This document shows positions 8,685 through 17,245 of a DNA stretch of 56,237 bases, piece after piece. How positions within the stretch are numbered: the stretch's first letter is position 1; each line of letters begins with the position of its first letter. This DNA comes from CAYWNA01 sp964459305 (lineage in GTDB: Bacteria > Planctomycetota > Planctomycetia > Pirellulales > Pirellulaceae): contig CAYWNA010000064.1 of the NCBI GenBank assembly GCA_964459305.1, forward strand, positions 1-56,237, read 5' to 3'. The translations under genes and the position numbers were made by a program. The notes under the pieces were generated by a model. That model saw nothing but the letters and a program-made list of their open reading frames with translations, had not been told where the DNA came from and did no database searches.

Positions 8685-8706
8685 TTAACGCCTGCAAGAA
8701 ACCCTC

Positions 8707-9486
8707 ATGACAGATCCCCTTTTCGAGTCCGCCTTGTGCAACCGTCATTGCGACCGCTTTTGCTTCACGAAAGCGATGTATCGTCGCGGTGAAGGTGTTA
8801 CTCAGAATTGGCAACGGGCGATTATCTGGTACCGTAAGGCTGCGGTAAGCGGGAACGTCGCGGCCATGCATTGGCTCGGCCGCATCTATGGGGGCCAAGA
8901 AGACTATCCGCCTGATTCCGAACGGGCAGCACAATGGCTCAAACTCGCAGCAAACGAAGGCGATATGCAATCCCAGTGTTCTCTCGGCGTCTGCTACATC
9001 AAAGGCGATGGCGTGGATCGCGACGCAAGACTGGGGGCTTATTGGTATCGAATGGCCGCCGACCAAGGTGATGAATGGGCATGCTATCTGCTGGGCCTGT
9101 GCTACCGTGATGGAACTGGCGTGAAACGAAATTCAAGATGGGCACGGCACTGGTTCGGTAAAGCCGCTTCCCAAGGTGTCAAAGAGGCCCGGAAGGAACT
9201 TGCACGAATGGAACGTCAACCGAAGCTCAGGTGTCCAACCCATGAAGCGGAAGACAAGTGCATAACGCCGGCCGAGATCTACTTGACAGAGGAACTTCCT
9301 GCGCCAACTGACGATGATTTCGCCGGGCTTCCTCAGGATCTGCCCCTCCCGTTTCCACTGCTGACGGCCCGGATCAGAGATCGCGATCCAGCCCTTTGCC
9401 GCTGGGTACGTACATGTCGTTCTTGGACAGGTTGTAGCGGTCGATCGCCTCCAGGAAACGGCTCATATCGATCGGCTTGTCATTGA
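8707..9486 (+). CDS. Sel1-repeat (SLR) protein with overlapped 3' end
   Basis: 259 residues. Residues about 22-170 contain four Sel1-like repeats of about 36 residues, with phasing elements such as RGEGVTQNWQRAIIWYRKAA, AAQWLKLAANEGD, LGAYWYRMAADQGD and ARHWFGKAASQG. These alpha-alpha repeats mediate protein-protein contacts. No signal peptide is seen. The last 37 codons lie inside, and antisense to, the 3' end of the converging gene at 9374, and their translation is low-complexity and unrelated to SLR proteins. The native end has therefore probably been lost and the frame runs on to a chance stop. It begins 22 bp after the ceramidase-like gene. Confidence 0.7.
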   Translation: MTDPLFESALCNRHCDRFCFTKAMYRRGEGVTQNWQRAIIWYRKAAVSGNVAAMHWLGRIYGGQEDYPPDSERAAQWLKLAANEGDMQSQCSLGVCYIKGDGVDRDARLGAYWYRMAADQGDEWACYLLGLCYRDGTGVKRNSRWARHWFGKAASQGVKEARKELARMERQPKLRCPTHEAEDKCITPAEIYLTEELPAPTDDDFAGLPQDLPLPFPLLTARIRDRDPALCRWVRTCRSWTGCSGRSPPGNGSYRSACH

Positions 9487-10876
9487 AGTTGTTGGTACCG
9501 AACGAAAACTTCGCGCCCATCTCCTTGGCCATCCGAATGAACCGGTCGTGCGGCAGGCCGCTTCGTGCGTTGATCTCCAACGCAACCTGGTTGTCAATCG
9601 CCGCCTGGATGACCAGCCGCATTCGTTGATCGGTCCACAGCTGGTCGTACATCGACTCGACCGCCGACGGCAGATACGTGGGGTTTGCCAAGATGGTCAC
9701 GGGTTCGGACAGCACGCGAAGGTTGTGCTTCACGTATCGTTCCATCCACGATTCCGGATCGTCGATCGTGTAGGTATCGGCGAGCCACAGTTTCACCGGC
9801 GGGCTATCGTCGTTGGGCATGGGCATGATCATCGTGTCGGCCAGCGCGTAATCCAGCCGTTGGAGCAGTTCCGGCGAGTGCCGGTCCATCCAGTCACGAT
9901 CGTTTACCTGAAGCCCAACAAACAGCGGCTTGCCCTGGACACTATCCAGAAACTCGCGCAGCTGATCGTCGTTCTCGATGGGCCACCCCGCACCAAGGTT
10001 CTTTAGCACGCCTAAGTTGACGCCCGTGATGGCCTGTCGCTCGAGTGCCTTCTCGGCCGTCACCCCGCCACGTAGATGTACGTGAAAATCGATGACCGGA
10101 ATGTAGTGGCCTGCCAGACGATCCATCTGGCCGGCGTCGATTCCGTAGCCTTCGTCAGACGCGCGCGGTGAGGCGTACGGGTCGGAATCGTCCGGCAAGA
10201 GGCGGATCTTGACCGAACGGTACACGACTCGGCTACCCGGATCATGGCCCTGCAATGCGATTGTGCCACGCGACAGCGCCCGGCCACGACGCGGCGCTTT
10301 GCGAGGCGGCGATTCCGGCTCGATGTAGTCGACGGTCGGTAGGTCGTTAACCCACACGCGTATCCGTGGGCCGACGACCGAAATCCGCATGCGGAACCAA
10401 GCACCGTCTTGGACAGCCGGCTTGTACGTGTTGCGCACCGCGTACAAGCTGCCGGTCCGTTTCAGCTCGCGATAGTTGCCCGAACCCTTATGCGTATTGT
10501 TGATCTGAACCTCGTATCCCTTTTGGGGCCAGCCTGATTCCTGGTACGCAGTGTGAACAAAGACACCCGAGTTGGCGTGGGGCTCGGTTCGAACCTCGAC
10601 CTCCAATTCGAAGTTCCGGAAGTCGTGATCGCCGACCGGCCCCGAGTAGAACAGGTGGCTGCGCGATCCGTGGGCCACCAGACAGCCCTCTTCCACTCGC
10701 CATGTCTCTTTGTGCTCCGAGGCGAGCCAACCGTCTAATGTCCTCCCATCGAACAGTGAGATCCAGTCCTCGGCGGCGCCGGCTTGCGAGGCGACGGCGA
10801 GGCAGATGAGGAGGACAAAGGCGGCGGAAAGCAGATAGGATGGCAGGGGCGTTAGGCTCGGTGGTTGGTACTTCAT
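9374..10876 (-). CDS. Secreted DUF1080 (LamG-like) and PHP-like metal hydrolase fusion
   Basis: 501 residues from ATG 10876, chosen because it places a signal peptide (LSAAFVLLICLAVASQAGAA) at the N-terminus; the frame stays open 117 nt further upstream. The first domain is DUF1080/3-keto-disaccharide hydrolase-like: WISLFDGRTLDGW, GCLVAHGSRSHLFYSG, FELEVEVRTEPHANSGVFV and YEVQINN. The second half starts VIDFHVHLRGG, a metal-binding H-x-H as in PHP and amidohydrolase TIM barrels, and ends VALEINARSGLPHDRFIRMAKE...FSFGTNN, which fits the PHP family better. It probably acts on glycan fragments in the periplasm, but the reaction is not known. It overlaps the 3' end of the Sel1 gene by 113 bp, tail to tail. 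Confidence 0.72.
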   Translation of the reverse strand: MKYQPPSLTPLPSYLLSAAFVLLICLAVASQAGAAEDWISLFDGRTLDGWLASEHKETWRVEEGCLVAHGSRSHLFYSGPVGDHDFRNFELEVEVRTEPHANSGVFVHTAYQESGWPQKGYEVQINNTHKGSGNYRELKRTGSLYAVRNTYKPAVQDGAWFRMRISVVGPRIRVWVNDLPTVDYIEPESPPRKAPRRGRALSRGTIALQGHDPGSRVVYRSVKIRLLPDDSDPYASPRASDEGYGIDAGQMDRLAGHYIPVIDFHVHLRGGVTAEKALERQAITGVNLGVLKNLGAGWPIENDDQLREFLDSVQGKPLFVGLQVNDRDWMDRHSPELLQRLDYALADTMIMPMPNDDSPPVKLWLADTYTIDDPESWMERYVKHNLRVLSEPVTILANPTYLPSAVESMYDQLWTDQRMRLVIQAAIDNQVALEINARSGLPHDRFIRMAKEMGAKFSFGTNNFNDKPIDMSRFLEAIDRYNLSKNDMYVPSGKGLDRDL

Positions 10877-11130
10877 GATTGCTCGCATGGGGTGGAGAAA
10901 CGGGGGAAAGGATCCAGCGGCTGTTTGGTTTGTCGTGGTTTCCAGCGTAGCTATGCCGCGTTCACTGGTCAAGCAGCGCCGTTCTTTGGTCACCCATTAA
11001 ACCGTGGCCGGTGTCGCGGCAACACATCGGCTCGCATACCATGGGGTCAAAAATCTAGGATTGGTGCTCGTCTTGCTTTCCTTCGGCGTAGGGTTCCTGT
11101 CGGTTTGGTTCTTCCTCTCGGCGAATCAGT

Positions 11131-12759
11131 TTACGAACGGCGATTCTTCCTTTCCTTCTTTGGCTTCTTCCCAAGTCGCGAGGATGCTGCCCAGTCTTCC
11201 CACAGCTCTTGAAGCTCTTCGACTTTCTGGGGCATGCGATTGGCGAGATCGTCGAGTTCAGCGGGATCGGCGTCAACGTCGTACAGTTCCCAGGGTTGTT
11301 TGTCCATCGCGACCAGCTTCCATTTGTCTTGCCGGACGGCTCGGCCGTGGGCGAACTTCCAGAAGAGTGCGTCGTGGCCCTGGCGTTTGTCGCCGCGGAA
11401 AACGGGCACGAGGCTCTTGCCGTCGACCGGGGAAACTTGCCGGCCTTGGAACGCCTGGGGGTACGCCACGCCAGCGGCGTCCAGCGCGGTCGGCAGCAGG
11501 TCGACGACGTGTGCCAACTGGTCGGTGATTTGCCCGCCCTTGGCGACGACCTTCGGCCAGTGCACGATCAACGGCACGCGAATGCCGCCTTGATGGTTGT
11601 ATTGTTTGAACAGACGCAACGGCGTGTTGCTGGCGTTGGCCCAGCCGTAGCCGTAGCTTTGCCATGTGTCTTCTGCGCCTGGCATGACGTCGGGATGGTT
11701 GCCGACCCGCAGTGGGCGCCCGTCGCGCGTCGTGGCATTCAGAAACGACCCGGTGCGTGTAGTCGTGTACTCGACGTGACACCCGCCGTTGTCGATGGTC
11801 AGCATGATCAGCGTGTCTTCGAGCCGGCCGGTGTCTTCAAGCGCTTTCGCGATGCGCCCGATTCCGGCGTCCATTCGGTCGATCTGGGCCGCGTACACTT
11901 CCATGCGTCGCTGTTGCCAAGCCCTGTTTGGCTCGTCTTCCCAAGCGGGCACTTGGGGATGACGGGGCGAGAGAGTGACGCCGGGTCGGACAACGCCAAG
12001 CTGCTTCATGCGAGCCAGGCGGTCGTCGCGGAGCTTGTCCCAGCCGGCGGCGTACTTGCCTTCGTACGTGGCGATGTCTTCCGGCTTCGCGTGCAGCGGC
12101 CAGTGAGCGGCGGTGTACGCAACGTACAGAAACAACGGTGTGTCCTTGGCGGTCTCTTTGACGTATTGGGCGGCATTCGCGCTGATCGCGTCGGTGTAAT
12201 AGAAGTCCGGGTCGGACTCCCATTCATGCTCGGCAGGTTGACTGTTGCGTGTGAGCATCAAAGGCGCGAAGAAGCTGCCGCAACCGATCGGCGTGCCGAA
12301 AAAGTGGTCGAAACCGCGGCTTTGCGGGGCCGCTCTGCCGCCTCGGTCATCCGTGCAATGCCACTTGCCCGACATGCAACTTCGATACCCGGCCGCGGAC
12401 AAGGCTTCGGGGATGGTCACATTGTCGGTTTGGCTGAAACCGCGAATGTAGTAACGACCCGTCAGTAGCGTTGCACGGGTCGGGGCGCACATGTTCTCCG
12501 TGTGGTACTGCGTGAAACGGAGACCGTGCGCGGCCAGCTTGTCGATGTTCGGCGTTTCGATCTCGCCGCCATAGCAGCCGAAGTCTGAATATCCGATGTC
12601 GTCGCCGATGATGATCACGATGTTAGGCGGCCCGGTGGCCTGCTCTTTACCGTAGCCGATGGCTCCGAGTGCCAGCGTCGCCGCGGCGACGCTCAGTCGT
12701 GTGAGGAAGTCTCGCCACGTGCGATTCGTCATCCGGTTTGCGCATCGACACGTTTTCAT
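11131..12759 (-). CDS. Secreted sulfatase, formylglycine type
   Basis: 542 residues from ATG 12759, which lies 5 nt after an AGGAGG ribosome site; an ATG immediately upstream at 12762 is too close to that site. Signal-like hydrophobic stretch at about 20-36. Sulfatase landmarks: NIVIIIGDDIGYSDFG (metal-binding aspartates, 53-54), CAPTRATLLTG (91-101) with the C-x-P-x-R core that is converted to formylglycine, SGKWHC, and LIMLTIDNGG (C-terminal metal site). The C-terminus is Lys/Arg-rich. It hydrolyses sulfate esters, probably on a polysaccharide. It is divergent from the Tat Gfo/Idh/MocA gene, with a perfect palindrome in the shared upstream gap. Confidence 0.9.
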   Translation of the reverse strand: MKTCRCANRMTNRTWRDFLTRLSVAAATLALGAIGYGKEQATGPPNIVIIIGDDIGYSDFGCYGGEIETPNIDKLAAHGLRFTQYHTENMCAPTRATLLTGRYYIRGFSQTDNVTIPEALSAAGYRSCMSGKWHCTDDRGGRAAPQSRGFDHFFGTPIGCGSFFAPLMLTRNSQPAEHEWESDPDFYYTDAISANAAQYVKETAKDTPLFLYVAYTAAHWPLHAKPEDIATYEGKYAAGWDKLRDDRLARMKQLGVVRPGVTLSPRHPQVPAWEDEPNRAWQQRRMEVYAAQIDRMDAGIGRIAKALEDTGRLEDTLIMLTIDNGGCHVEYTTTRTGSFLNATTRDGRPLRVGNHPDVMPGAEDTWQSYGYGWANASNTPLRLFKQYNHQGGIRVPLIVHWPKVVAKGGQITDQLAHVVDLLPTALDAAGVAYPQAFQGRQVSPVDGKSLVPVFRGDKRQGHDALFWKFAHGRAVRQDKWKLVAMDKQPWELYDVDADPAELDDLANRMPQKVEELQELWEDWAASSRLGKKPKKERKNRRS

Positions 12760-12933
12760 CATTGCCTCCTGGGTGCCTGTACCTTTCGTGAATCGGCGGG
12801 ATCGTGCTCTGGAGCGCGAGATTTCCCGATGACACACTGGACGGGGGGATTCTATCTTCTCTATTCTCGTTTCTGGCAGCGCGCGTGCAAGAGTACCCGG
12901 CAGGATGCTTGTGATGCGCCGGCGCATGGATTA

Positions 12934-13061
12934 GTTTAACCGCAGTGCCCAACGGGCCGCGCGTCAGTGGAGATGTTGTACCGCGTTCCCTGCCAGCGCT
13001 GTTGTCCCCCCCAGCGCACTGATTGTCCCAACGCGCGGCCCGTTGGGCACTGCGGTTAAAC
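12934..13061. repeat. Dispersed inverted repeat, family B, copy 1
   Basis: Two perfect 31-nt inverted arms (12934-12964 and 13031-13061) flank a 66-nt spacer. The left arm begins GTTTAACCGCAGTGCCC and the right arm ends GGGCACTGCGGTTAAAC. The element sits between the divergent sulfatase and Gfo/Idh/MocA genes. A second copy with one arm mismatch and an unrelated spacer is at 33938-34054, and a half-element is at 46501-46512. Confidence 0.9.
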
Positions 13062-13153
13062 GAGGCGTCATGCGCGTTTGTCCATGGGCTGTGAAGCGAA
13101 TGAAGCCCGAACGATTTCTTGTGAAGATACCAACCACCAGGAGAGGGTCTGCT

Positions 13154-14551
13154 ATGAGCGAGACCATGAAAACAGACACATCGCGTCGCGAGTTTTTGAA
13201 GAATACGGGTCGCATCGCCGCTGCTTCGACGCTGGTGGCGGGAACGATCCCGCATGTTCATGCTGCGGAGAACAGCACGATCCAAGTGGCTCTGATCGGC
13301 TGCGGCGGACGGGGCACGGGTGCCGCGTCGCAGGCGTTGTCCGTCAAGAACGGTCCCACCAAGCTCGTCGCCATGGGTGATGTCTTCCCAGAACGTCTTT
13401 CGCGAAGCTACGAGGGTTTGAAGAAGCGGCACGCCGATAAGGTCGACGTGCCGGAGGAACGCCAGTTTATCGGCTTCGACGCTTACAAGAAGGCCATGGA
13501 TTGCCTCAATCCCGGTGATGTGGCCATCTTCGCAACGCCACCGGCATTCCGATGGGTCCACTTCACGTACGCCGTCGAGAAGGGGCTTAACGTCTTCATG
13601 GAAAAACCGGTCACCGTCGATGGTCCGAGCACCCGCAAGATCATCGAATTGGCGGCCAAAGCCGACGAGAAGAATCTGAAGGTGGGCGTAGGGCTCATGG
13701 TTCGTCACTGCCGGGGCCGGCAGGAGTTGAAGAATCGAATCGACGACGGCGAGATCGGCGACATCATCGCCATTCGTGGCTACAGGATGAGTGGCTGGAA
13801 AGGCGCCGGCCCCAAACCGGAGGGCATGAGCGAGCTGCTCTACCAGATCCAGAAGTTCCACAGTTTCTTATGGGGCAGCGGTGGCATCTACAGCGACTTC
13901 TATATCCACCAGATCGACGAATGTTCGTGGATGAAAGGTGCTTGGCCGGTTCAAGCCCATGCCACCGGCGGCCGCCACTACCGTGACGGCGCGGTTGACC
14001 AGAATTTCGACAGCTACGCAGTCGAGTACACCTATCCTGACGGGACCAAGCTGTTCTACTCCGGCCGTAACATGCGCGGCTGTCCCAATCCGTTCGCCAG
14101 CTACGTTCACGGCACGAAAGGCTCGGCCATCGTATCGACCGCAGCCCACGCGCCGGGCAAGGTCCGCACCTTCGAAGGACAGATCCTCGACGACGCCACC
14201 GCGCGAGACGCATCGCTGGGCCGCGACAAGGCGAAGCAGCTCTGGGCGTACCCACAGCCGGAACAGAGCCCTTACCAGTTGGAATGGGACGATCTGATCG
14301 ACGCCATCCGCGAGGACAAGCCCTACAACGAAGCGGAACGCGGTGCGGTGGCCAGCCTGGTGACGTCCATGGGACGCATGGCCGCACACACCGGCCAGAT
14401 CATTACCTACGACCAGATCCTCAACTGCGAGCATGAGTTCGCACGCGCCGCCGACAAGTTTACCATGGATTCGCCTGCGCCGCTGCAGCTCAACGACGAC
14501 GGCACGTATCCCAGCCCCATGCCGGGCATCATCAAGGATCGGGAGTATTGA
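13154..14551 (+). CDS. Tat-exported Gfo/Idh/MocA-family oxidoreductase (copy 1)
   Basis: 465 residues from ATG 13154. This start gives a twin-arginine signal (TSRREFLKNTGRIAAAS, 9-25) with cleavage near VHA-AEN; upstream in-frame sequence belongs to repeat B. The Rossmann NAD(P) loop is VALIGCGGRGTG (45-56). FMEKPV near residue 150 carries the conserved EKP lysine region of this family. C-terminal domain: GSGGIYSDFYIHQIDECSW. Members oxidise or isomerise sugars and inositols, or hydrolyse glycosides through transient oxidation with tightly bound NAD. A Tat-exported form is expected to fold around its cofactor before export. A close paralogue lies at 44945-46336. The stop codon overlaps the next gene's ATG (TGATG). 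Confidence 0.88.
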   Translation: MSETMKTDTSRREFLKNTGRIAAASTLVAGTIPHVHAAENSTIQVALIGCGGRGTGAASQALSVKNGPTKLVAMGDVFPERLSRSYEGLKKRHADKVDVPEERQFIGFDAYKKAMDCLNPGDVAIFATPPAFRWVHFTYAVEKGLNVFMEKPVTVDGPSTRKIIELAAKADEKNLKVGVGLMVRHCRGRQELKNRIDDGEIGDIIAIRGYRMSGWKGAGPKPEGMSELLYQIQKFHSFLWGSGGIYSDFYIHQIDECSWMKGAWPVQAHATGGRHYRDGAVDQNFDSYAVEYTYPDGTKLFYSGRNMRGCPNPFASYVHGTKGSAIVSTAAHAPGKVRTFEGQILDDATARDASLGRDKAKQLWAYPQPEQSPYQLEWDDLIDAIREDKPYNEAERGAVASLVTSMGRMAAHTGQIITYDQILNCEHEFARAADKFTMDSPAPLQLNDDGTYPSPMPGIIKDREY

Positions 14552-17202
14552 TGCTTCCGAAACGCAGGACCCGTACGCGGGAGGTTTCAGTGTTCAGGTT
14601 TCAGTATTCAGGTTTCGGATGCCGATTGTTCAGCTTTCTGGCACTGTGCATCGTGTTCTGCTCGTCGGCGGCATCACACGCCGCTGGTGCGGGCGAGGGG
14701 AAACGCGTGTATGAGCTGGCCAAGCCGCGGGTGATGCCTGACGGGGCGCCCAAGGCGAGCGACGTGATCATGCGATCCTTGACGTTGCGAGTTGCCAAAG
14801 GCAAGAATTCGTGTGACACGTTCCAAGCGCTGTCCGACTTCCACGTGACGCGGCTCGAATGGGCCTACATCAGGAACCCGGACTTCATCGCCAAAGCTTG
14901 CGCGTCAGGGCGGGTCTTCGGCGGGGCGGCTTCTTCCGCCTTGTCGCATGTCGCAAAGACTGAAGGAGGTCTGGACTACGAGGATCTTGCTTGCGTTAAC
15001 CTGAACGGTGTGCCGGTCATTCCCACTTGGAAACGGGCGTGGCGCCCGCCAGGCAATCTGTGGATGTGCGCGAACAATCCCGCTGTGGAACGCTGCTACG
15101 TCGAATACCTGAAGTCGTGCCTGGACGCCGGAGCTCAAGTCATGCAGCGTGACGAGCCTGGCGGCAACGAAAACGCGGTATCCTGGGGCGGATGTTTCTG
15201 CGACCACTGCATGCGGGCGTTCCGCGGCTATCTGGCCAAGAACGCGATGGCCGAGAAGCTGAAGATCGGCGACATTGACACATTCGACTACCGCGACCTC
15301 CTCCGGCGCGATGGGGCCCCCGTGGGTGATGACTTCAGACGCTTCGATGGTGGTGACCTCAAGCAGCTCTTCGTCCAGTTCCAAATCGACGCGACGGTCG
15401 CCTTCCACCACCGCACTCGCCGGGCGCTGAACGAATGCGTAGGCCGGCGCGTGGCAATGTCGTGCAACAACGGCTGTCGGCGGTGGACGCCTATCGAACT
15501 GGAATTCGATTGGTGCTTCGGTGAACTTTCCTACCGCCACGCCAAACCCGACTTCGTCCACGGTGCCATGCAGCAGGCGACGGAACAGGGCCGGTGTCAG
15601 GTTATCACCATGCCGAAGAAGAGTAACCACGACGACCTTGACGCATGGCAACGTCTCACGCGGCAGTCTATCGCAATGGCCTATGCCTGCGGCGGCCATT
15701 GCATGGTGCCATGGGACGTGTACATGCCGGGCGACGCGCCACGCTACTTTGGCACGCCCGAACAGTATGCCGATCTGTTCGGTTTTGTGCGCGCCAGCAG
15801 CCAATACCTGGACGGCTACGAGTACGCCGGCGCGTTCGGTGCGGGAATCGAATGCAACCTCTTTGGCGACGACCCACCCGTGCGTATAGCGGACAACAGC
15901 CGCGTGTGCGCTATCATGCGAGCCGTCCCCGCCCGGTCCGACGGCGCCGTCGTCGTGCACTTGGTCGACTGGTCCGATAATCCCAGGCCATTCCGGCTGA
16001 CGTTGAACCCCGCGGCGATCTTCGGCGACAAAGCGTTGAAAATGAAACTGCTGGTGCCGGCGGCGTACGACAAGGCCACACACGAGAAGGCCGAAGAAAC
16101 TCGCTCGTACGAAGCATTGAGCAAGACGATCCCGCTGGAAGGCGGCTATGTGTCATCCGTGTCCGTCCCGGCCCTGAAGCCGTGGGGGCTGCTTGTTGTC
16201 GAACCCGCAGACACGCTCGACGCCGGCGTTTGGCAGCCGGTCATCTGGACCGCGGACGACGGCCTTTATCGCGAGAAGCTCGTGCTGCAGATGAAGTCCG
16301 CTTCGCGTGACGCGACGATACACTACACGACCGACGGCAGCGCACCATCCAAGGCTTCGCCACGGTACGAAACATCGATCGAGTTGGCCGAGAGCGCCAC
16401 CGTAAACGCCGTAGCGGTTTTGCCAGGTGGGCGCACGAGCCGCGTGGCTTCTGTATCGTTCAAGAAAGGCGCAGGCCGGCCTCAGCCCGTGCCACCGGAT
16501 GACGCACGGCTTGAGGTTAACCTGAAGCTATGGCTCAAAGCGGACTCGCTTGCCCTACGCGACGGCGAACCAGTGGAGGAGTGGACCGCCAATGCCGGCC
16601 CCAACGCCGTGGCCAAGCCTCACAAGACATTCGACGGAACACTGACGCAGCCGCCCACGTTCATGGCCAATGCCCTCTGCGGCCGCCCGGTCATCCGGTT
16701 CGACGGCGTGGACGATTCGCTGGCTGTGAAGGGCTTTGCGAATCGATATCTGGCAGGCAAGGCTTTCACCATCTTCATGGTCGCGCAATCCGAGACGGAT
16801 GGCTTCGGTATCTGCGGGAATGGCATTTGGGGCACCGGTGGAGACCCTCGGCTGTACTTGCAGCGGAGTGCTTTTCGCTACAACGAATTGACCAAGGCTG
16901 TGAACCTGCGGCCCGATAACCAAGGCCCAGCCATTTCGGTCTTCATGCACGACGGCGACCAGACGATCAGCGCCGCCACCAACGGCGTCATAAGCACACC
17001 CGTCTCGGGCCTGCCCGCCGTATCTGAATTCGGCAGCGGCGGCAACTTGGCCATGCCCTTCTGGAGCGGAAACACGAACTGTCCCGGCGACATCGCCGAA
17101 ATCGCCGTATTCGACCGCAAGCTCACGGATGCAGAACGTATTGGCGTCGAGGTCTACTTGGCCGACAAATATGGGATCAAGTACGTAAGGCGTTGGGAGT
17201 AA
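14551..17202 (+). CDS. Secreted glycosidase-like protein with chitobiase-type and LamG-like modules
   Basis: 883 residues. ATG 14551 shares one base with the stop of the preceding gene, so translation is coupled. The signal-anchor stretch is at about 27-46 (LFSFLALCIVFCSSAASHA). Residues about 50-480 look like a glycosidase TIM barrel (QVMQRDEPGGNENAVSWGG with an acidic pair, FCDHCMRAFRGYL with a Cys-x2-Cys, then GGHCMVPWDVYMPG). A beta domain (about 490-570) is followed by a chitobiase-C-terminal-like module (ATIHYTTDGSAPS). A LamG/concanavalin-like domain makes up the last 230 residues (LKLWLKADSLAL, IRFDGVDDSL, PGDIAEIAVFDRKLTDAE). It probably binds and processes a polysaccharide outside the cytoplasm. 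The glycosidase assignment is inferred; no family number is claimed. Confidence 0.68.
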   Translation: MLPKRRTRTREVSVFRFQYSGFGCRLFSFLALCIVFCSSAASHAAGAGEGKRVYELAKPRVMPDGAPKASDVIMRSLTLRVAKGKNSCDTFQALSDFHVTRLEWAYIRNPDFIAKACASGRVFGGAASSALSHVAKTEGGLDYEDLACVNLNGVPVIPTWKRAWRPPGNLWMCANNPAVERCYVEYLKSCLDAGAQVMQRDEPGGNENAVSWGGCFCDHCMRAFRGYLAKNAMAEKLKIGDIDTFDYRDLLRRDGAPVGDDFRRFDGGDLKQLFVQFQIDATVAFHHRTRRALNECVGRRVAMSCNNGCRRWTPIELEFDWCFGELSYRHAKPDFVHGAMQQATEQGRCQVITMPKKSNHDDLDAWQRLTRQSIAMAYACGGHCMVPWDVYMPGDAPRYFGTPEQYADLFGFVRASSQYLDGYEYAGAFGAGIECNLFGDDPPVRIADNSRVCAIMRAVPARSDGAVVVHLVDWSDNPRPFRLTLNPAAIFGDKALKMKLLVPAAYDKATHEKAEETRSYEALSKTIPLEGGYVSSVSVPALKPWGLLVVEPADTLDAGVWQPVIWTADDGLYREKLVLQMKSASRDATIHYTTDGSAPSKASPRYETSIELAESATVNAVAVLPGGRTSRVASVSFKKGAGRPQPVPPDDARLEVNLKLWLKADSLALRDGEPVEEWTANAGPNAVAKPHKTFDGTLTQPPTFMANALCGRPVIRFDGVDDSLAVKGFANRYLAGKAFTIFMVAQSETDGFGICGNGIWGTGGDPRLYLQRSAFRYNELTKAVNLRPDNQGPAISVFMHDGDQTISAATNGVISTPVSGLPAVSEFGSGGNLAMPFWSGNTNCPGDIAEIAVFDRKLTDAERIGVEVYLADKYGIKYVRRWE

Positions 17203-17245
17203 GTCGCGTTGGCACCCCAGCGCTGATGAGTTGATTCGGCGTTCC

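Noticed and set aside
11004..11528. Plus-strand frame with a hydrophobic start (LGLVLVLLSFGVGFLSVWFF)
   Set aside because: Most of it is antisense to the sulfatase C-terminus and it becomes Arg-rich without any domain; the hydrophobic stretch alone is not evidence of a gene.
11209..12468. Plus-strand open frame (419 codons) opposite the sulfatase
   Set aside because: Antisense shadow of a sulfatase with intact motifs; no ribosome site or domain.
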